This document shows, piece by piece, positions 42,033-45,666 of a stretch of 45,666 bases of DNA. The DNA lies in the NCBI GenBank assembly GCA_023515795.1, contig JALGPX010000062.1:17110-62775 (forward strand), in the 5' to 3' direction. Source of the stretch: Amoeboaphelidium occidentale. Lineage: Eukaryota > Aphelidiomycota > Aphelidea. Under the pieces are notes generated by a model, which was given only the letters and a program-made list of their open reading frames with translations, had not been told where the DNA came from and searched no databases. Every line of letters starts with the position of its first letter. Position 1 is the first letter of the stretch. The translations under genes were made by a program, and so were the position numbers.

Positions 42033-42098
42033 ATGTGCCGAAATCCAGTATCTCCCACGATAAGTCTTTGTACAATCCAACCTTTTTTTCTAACAAGA

Positions 42099-43282
42099 AT
42101 GTCATCACCATTCATTCCCTCTTTGACTCTGAACTTTAATGAAAATGCTAGTTGCTTGGCTTGGGGTCCTAAAGGAATTGGCTCTTACGAACACACTGTT
42201 GCTATCGGTTTGTGTGATGGTGAAATTGCCTTGATGAATGCGAATACGAAACGACAACTCAAGTTTAATGCTCATGAATTGGGGGTGGAATCAATTACAT
42301 GGGCTGTGACAAACGATCACGAAGTTTATCTTGTAACAGGTTTGTTTGATTCTAATCACGGTTTTGAACTTTCATAGGAGGCCAAGACGGACTATTGAAA
42401 ATTTGGAACATAAAGAATGATAAAAATGACTACCAAGTAAGCGTTATGCGCGAAGTGAAGGCGAAATCATACTGGGTTGAGAATGTGGTCTGGATTGATT
42501 CAAAGTCAATTCTCGCTTTCAGTAGTGGCAAGTACCTAACATGTTGTACGCTATCGGGTGATACTGTTACTGAGTATCCTGCCGCTAGTTCCACTATTTA
42601 TGATTTAAAGTGGAGCCATTCGTTCGACTGCTTGTTGGTTTGTTATTATGGGGCCGTTGCTTTGGTTCATCCTAACAAACCGAATTTCTTGGTGGAGCTT
42701 GAAGAAAAAGGCTCTTTTGTCTCTGTTGGATCCTCAAATAATCACTTATTGATTGCAAGTGGCATGCAAGACCAAATGATTTCCATTTGGGGATTATTCC
42801 AAGACAGGAAACTGGTACCAGGGAAGAAGAAATCCATCGAAACTATGAAGGAGGCCGATTTTACCACTTTTAGAATCCAATATCACGGTAAAGTGTCCCA
42901 GATAGACTTCAACAGTTCTGGTCAAATGATGGCTGGCGCGGGAGGTTCACAATTAGTTGTATGGAACTTTGGACCTGGAGGTGCATACATGTTGGGAGAA
43001 AACGGCGCTAAGAACACAGTTTTCTTTTCACACAAATCGCGTATAAATCGCGTTTCATTTCATCCAAGGTTGAAGTATGTGGCCAGCATGGATGAAGAAG
43101 GATTTTTGTTCATTTGGAGTTTAGAGACGACAAGAGCAAATTTTGTCAGGACACCGAAATTTCATTTTGATGGTCAGAATTATGATGGTTTAACGTTTGA
43201 ATGGAGTAAAGATGGTAATTATTTAGCTGCTGCGTTTAGTGATGGGATTGTTCAACTGTTTACTCCTATCTTGAGTACCTAG
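42099..43282 (+). CDS. WD40-repeat protein, soluble
   Basis: 381 aa from two exons, 42099-42339 and 42378-43282. The 38-base intron (GTTTGT...TCATAG) joins LVTG to GQDGLLKIWN. Start at ATG 42099 (MSSPFIPSLTL); earlier in-frame sequence has no support. Seven or so WD40 blades are visible (GQDGLLKIWNIKN, ASGMQDQMISIWG, AGAGGSQLVVWNF, ASMDEEGFLFIWS, AAFSDGIVQLF). It has no signal peptide or TM, unlike the WD40 receptors. The exact orthologue is not recognised. It is divergent from the CobW-type GTPase and followed by the ZIP transporter gene. From memory, some bacterial CobW operons carry a WD40 gene, so a zinc-linked role is possible but unproven. Confidence 0.8.
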
Positions 43283-43406
43283 GAAAATTAATAAACTTTG
43301 TGGCTCTGATCTGATATTTTTTAACACAATTGCTGGCGAAATTTGTTGCAGGGATGCCTTACGGCCTCTGAAATGCTACATGGAAGTGCTGGGAACGATG
43401 ATGGCG

Positions 43407-43416
43407 TGATCACGCA
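43407..43416. promoter_or_regulatory. Second copy of TGATCACGCA, upstream of the ZIP gene
   Basis: Lies 84 bases before the ZIP ATG and about 30 bases before a TATA-like TATTTATA at 43449-43456. It matches the copy between CobW and WD40 exactly. See 42023-42032. Confidence 0.35.
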
Positions 43417-43499
43417 TTTCCGTCGCTTAAACAAGAAGCGGCAATGCTATTTATACCAAACATCTACGCTACTCTCTGATAACGTTAGATAAACAAGAA

Positions 43500-44584
43500 A
43501 TGAGTGGTAAGAACAAAGTTGAAAGATCTAATCATCAGATGAATCAGGTACTTGTTCGCCACAGGGCTTGGATGATTATGATTACACCTTTCATATAATT
43601 TCTTTATTTGTTATCCTTGCTGTGAGTGCACTTGGAACAGCTATTCCGGTATTTCCTTGCTATTATTCTGACTCGGTTTAGTTTCTCATGAAGTACAGCA
43701 AGTTCTTAAAAATTAACGATTATGTGTTCTTTTTGGCAAACGCTTTTGGAATTGGTGTAATAATTTCTACTGGTAACAGTGATGCGTTTCAACTAATTCT
43801 AGGATTTATTCATATGTTCCCGGAAGCAACAGAACTTTTGAGTCATGAATGTTTGCCGTTGTTTTTCACAGAAGGGTACGGTGCCACTGCAGGGTTGATC
43901 GCGATGTTCTCTGCCTTGATTGTTCATCTGATTCAAACATCGGCTATCGCACATTACAAGGCAAAATTATTCGGTCCTGCAGAGCTGGAACAAAAACATT
44001 TCAAGGCCCAAGGTGATCAAGGTCAGTCGGAACAAGATGTTGTTATTCCAGTACATGATCATAATGCAATCACGGAAAATGTGCTTGTTCAAGCAAAAAG
44101 TGAGAAGCAAATAACAACGATTTTGTTGGAAGGCGGTGTTGCAGCACATTCCGTCTTAATCGGTATCGCTTTGGGTGTTTCAACAGGCTCAAATGCCGTA
44201 GCTCTGCTGATCGCTATTTCATTTCATCAGTTCTTCGAGGGATTAGCATTATCTACAACAGCTTTGACTTCTAATTTTGATACTTTATTATATCCGATTA
44301 TTTTTGCTTGTATCTATTCAATTGTCACACCTACAGGGATCGCAATCGGAATTATCATGGCACAGACATATCAGGAAAATTCAGTGGAAGCGTTGATTAC
44401 CCAAGGCGTTTTTGATGCTATTAGTGCCGGAATATTGATTTATGATGGGTTGGTTAACTTGCTCACCATGCAAATTACCAAAAACGTAGAATTTTATCAA
44501 TATGCTTTTGGAAAAAAGGCATTCATCTTTATCAGCCTCTGGTTTGGAGCAGCATGTATGGCAATTATCGGAATATGGGCTTGA
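43500..44584 (+). CDS. ZIP-family divalent metal (zinc) transporter
   Basis: 339 aa from three exons: 43500-43506 (only 7 bases, ATGAGTG), 43539-43648 and 43682-44584. The introns are 32 and 33 bases. Splicing yields MSDESGTCSPQGLDDYDYTF and then TM1, as in fungal and plant ZIPs; the third-exon ORF alone would lack TM1. Eight TMs are expected. HMFPEA lies in the third, a cytosolic loop with HDHN follows, AAHSVLIGIALG is the TM4 metal site and HQFFEGLAL the TM5 site. It brings zinc or iron into the cytosol, either from outside or from an organelle. It shares an upstream 10-mer with the CobW-WD40 promoter. Confidence 0.92.
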
Positions 44585-45165
44585 TTTTCGATTAATAAAT
44601 GCTTCGATAGCGATTGCGTGAATTCCTCATATTTCTGTAGTTATTGGTGCCTTTGGCGCGCATAATTGGTCATGGAGTAAAAACGCTGCGTGTCAGTTGA
44701 TGATATGCGCAACAGCAGATTCTCAAGACCCTACAAGTTTACTATCGAACACAGTAAATACGAAGGGCACGATTAAAACCTCGTTGAGGATAGAGTAAGA
44801 GTACTTAACAAAACCGCAAAAGAGAAAGTCATCAATATGACAAACTGTTGTTTTTCATCACCGAAATCAGCTCTTGCTAAAAGAAGTGTATTCTTTAATT
44901 AAGAAATTTTGATTTATATTATGGTCCTTTAGGATATAACAAGATCAAATGCCTATTATAAATGATCTATCATTATTCCACATTCTTATCCACCGTAGAT
45001 GGATTTACATGCAAGCTTGTAAACGGTAATTTCTCAAATGCGCAGAGTCAATACCATGGAGACCTTTTAAAAATGAATATATATCCTGTGTTTGTCGATA
45101 TCGTTCAATTTAAGCCAGACCGTGAGCGGTCTAGAAAGCCTAAAAAAATCTTTTAACCAAGAATC
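44585..45165. other. 581-base gene-poor stretch
   Basis: It holds a 64-codon plus-strand ORF (44962-45156) without recognisable features and a short MTNCCFSSPKSAL ORF near 44838, neither supported. A 6-bp hairpin AGACCG-TGAG-CGGTCT lies at 45117-45132. No tRNA, rRNA or mobile element was seen. It may contain decayed exons of the downstream propeller-like gene. Confidence 0.5.
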
Positions 45166-45666
45166 ATGAAACCTCTGTCAAGCATCATCATATTGGTATA
45201 GCAGAGTGTGGCCTTTCCTGTTATCTGCAATGATAACACTTTCAAGAAGTAATTGTCTACCAAGGAACCTCCAGCACCTTTCTTTGGTACACCTTTCTTT
45301 GGAACTTCGTACAAGAACTACTTGCTCTACCTCGACCACAACAGTATCTTCTTTGTTGATATTGATACAGGCCTTTTGGTAAAGACCATAGCAGGTAGTT
45401 TAATGTCTGCAACTAATATGAAGTGTCATATAGGCTTTCTAATAGGAATATCAACTTGGCCCACTGGGAGTTGGTGGACAAGTATTTGATGATCTGCTAC
45501 ACTGATAGCACCATCCAGCAGTGGGATATTGATCGTGGTGAAATTATAAAAGAGACTAGAATATCCAGGGGCAGCTCTGCAACCCGCCATTGTGCTTGTC
45601 AACTTTCTAATGATCTTCTGTTCTGCAGTCTAAACAACGGATTCCTGAGGAAGATCAACATGGCCA
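45166..45666 (+). CDS. 5' part of a propeller-like gene, cut by the window end, exon structure unresolved
   Basis: ATG 45166 opens a signal-peptide-like MKPLSSIIILV that soon meets a stop. A second frame from about 45256 reads YKNYLLYLDHNSIFFVDIDTG, and a third from about 45450 to the end reads LVDKYLMICYTDSTIQQWDID and goes on open. The last two are WD40-like blades similar to the WD40-kinases. A branch-like ACTAAT followed by CATATAG at about 45435 suggests a short intron between them, but a clean donor in phase is not found (GTCTGC at about 45403 would fit, as a 29-base intron). This is either a fourth propeller receptor gene with small introns or a degraded copy. Confidence 0.45.

Noticed and set aside
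45117..45132. Hairpin AGACCG-TGAG-CGGTCT followed by A/T-rich sequence, looking like a bacterial terminator
   Set aside because: The window is eukaryotic and the hairpin has only 6-bp arms; chance is enough.
44962..45156. 64-codon plus-strand ORF
   Set aside because: No motif, signal or neighbour supports it, and the composition looks like the surrounding noncoding DNA.
1..45666. tRNA, rRNA, CRISPR array or transposon
   Set aside because: No cloverleaf, rRNA-like block, regular short repeats, terminal repeats or transposase/reverse-transcriptase reading frame was found by eye.

Overview
The window is nuclear DNA of a small-genome eukaryote. Genes lie tens to a couple of hundred bases apart, and 17 GT-AG introns of 30 to 67 bases can be placed by joining reading frames. 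Several have a CTAAT/CTAAC-like branch site close to the acceptor. A fused tryptophan synthase (alpha then beta), RRS1, PRP38, ORC2, an ADAM-type metalloprotease and a Crinkler-RHS gene fit an early-diverging member of the fungal lineage (zoosporic, chytrid-, rozellid- or aphelid-like). The species is not identified and this placement is inference.

Layout. 1-4.4 kb: tryptophan synthase (3' end outside the window), RRS1 and a flavin monooxygenase. 4.4-8.3 kb: an effector-like pocket with a predicted secreted protein of unknown family and a Crinkler-RHS gene broken by one frameshift. The Crinkler is flanked by two copies of the terminal exon of the neighbouring valyl-tRNA synthetase gene. 8.3-14.9 kb: valyl-tRNA synthetase, PRP38 and ORC2, with an apparent assembly duplication around the single N at 12823. 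15.1-37.5 kb: a plus-strand block of surface proteins, namely kelch-TM-kinase, a CH-domain/coiled-coil protein, an ADAM protease, WD40-TM-kinase, kelch-TM without kinase, kelch-TM-kinase, WD40-TM-kinase and a 12-TM RND-family protein. Coproporphyrinogen oxidase sits inside it on the other strand. 37.5-40.9 kb: a cysteine-rich GPI-anchored-type surface protein and a decayed F-box-like gene. 40.9-44.6 kb: a COG0523/CobW GTPase divergent from a WD40 protein, then a ZIP metal transporter, probably a zinc-homeostasis group. 44.6-45.7 kb: a gene-poor stretch and the start of another propeller-like gene cut by the window end.

The most unusual content is the receptor block. Four single-pass proteins carry beta-propeller ectodomains (kelch or WD40) joined to kinase-like cytoplasmic domains that share an [H/Y]CD catalytic-loop signature and all stop right after subdomain IX. 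Two keep DFG and two have lost it. A membrane metalloprotease and a kinase-less kelch paralogue sit among them. Together they could form a recognition and signalling system at the cell surface. That role is inferred from architecture and neighbourhood only.
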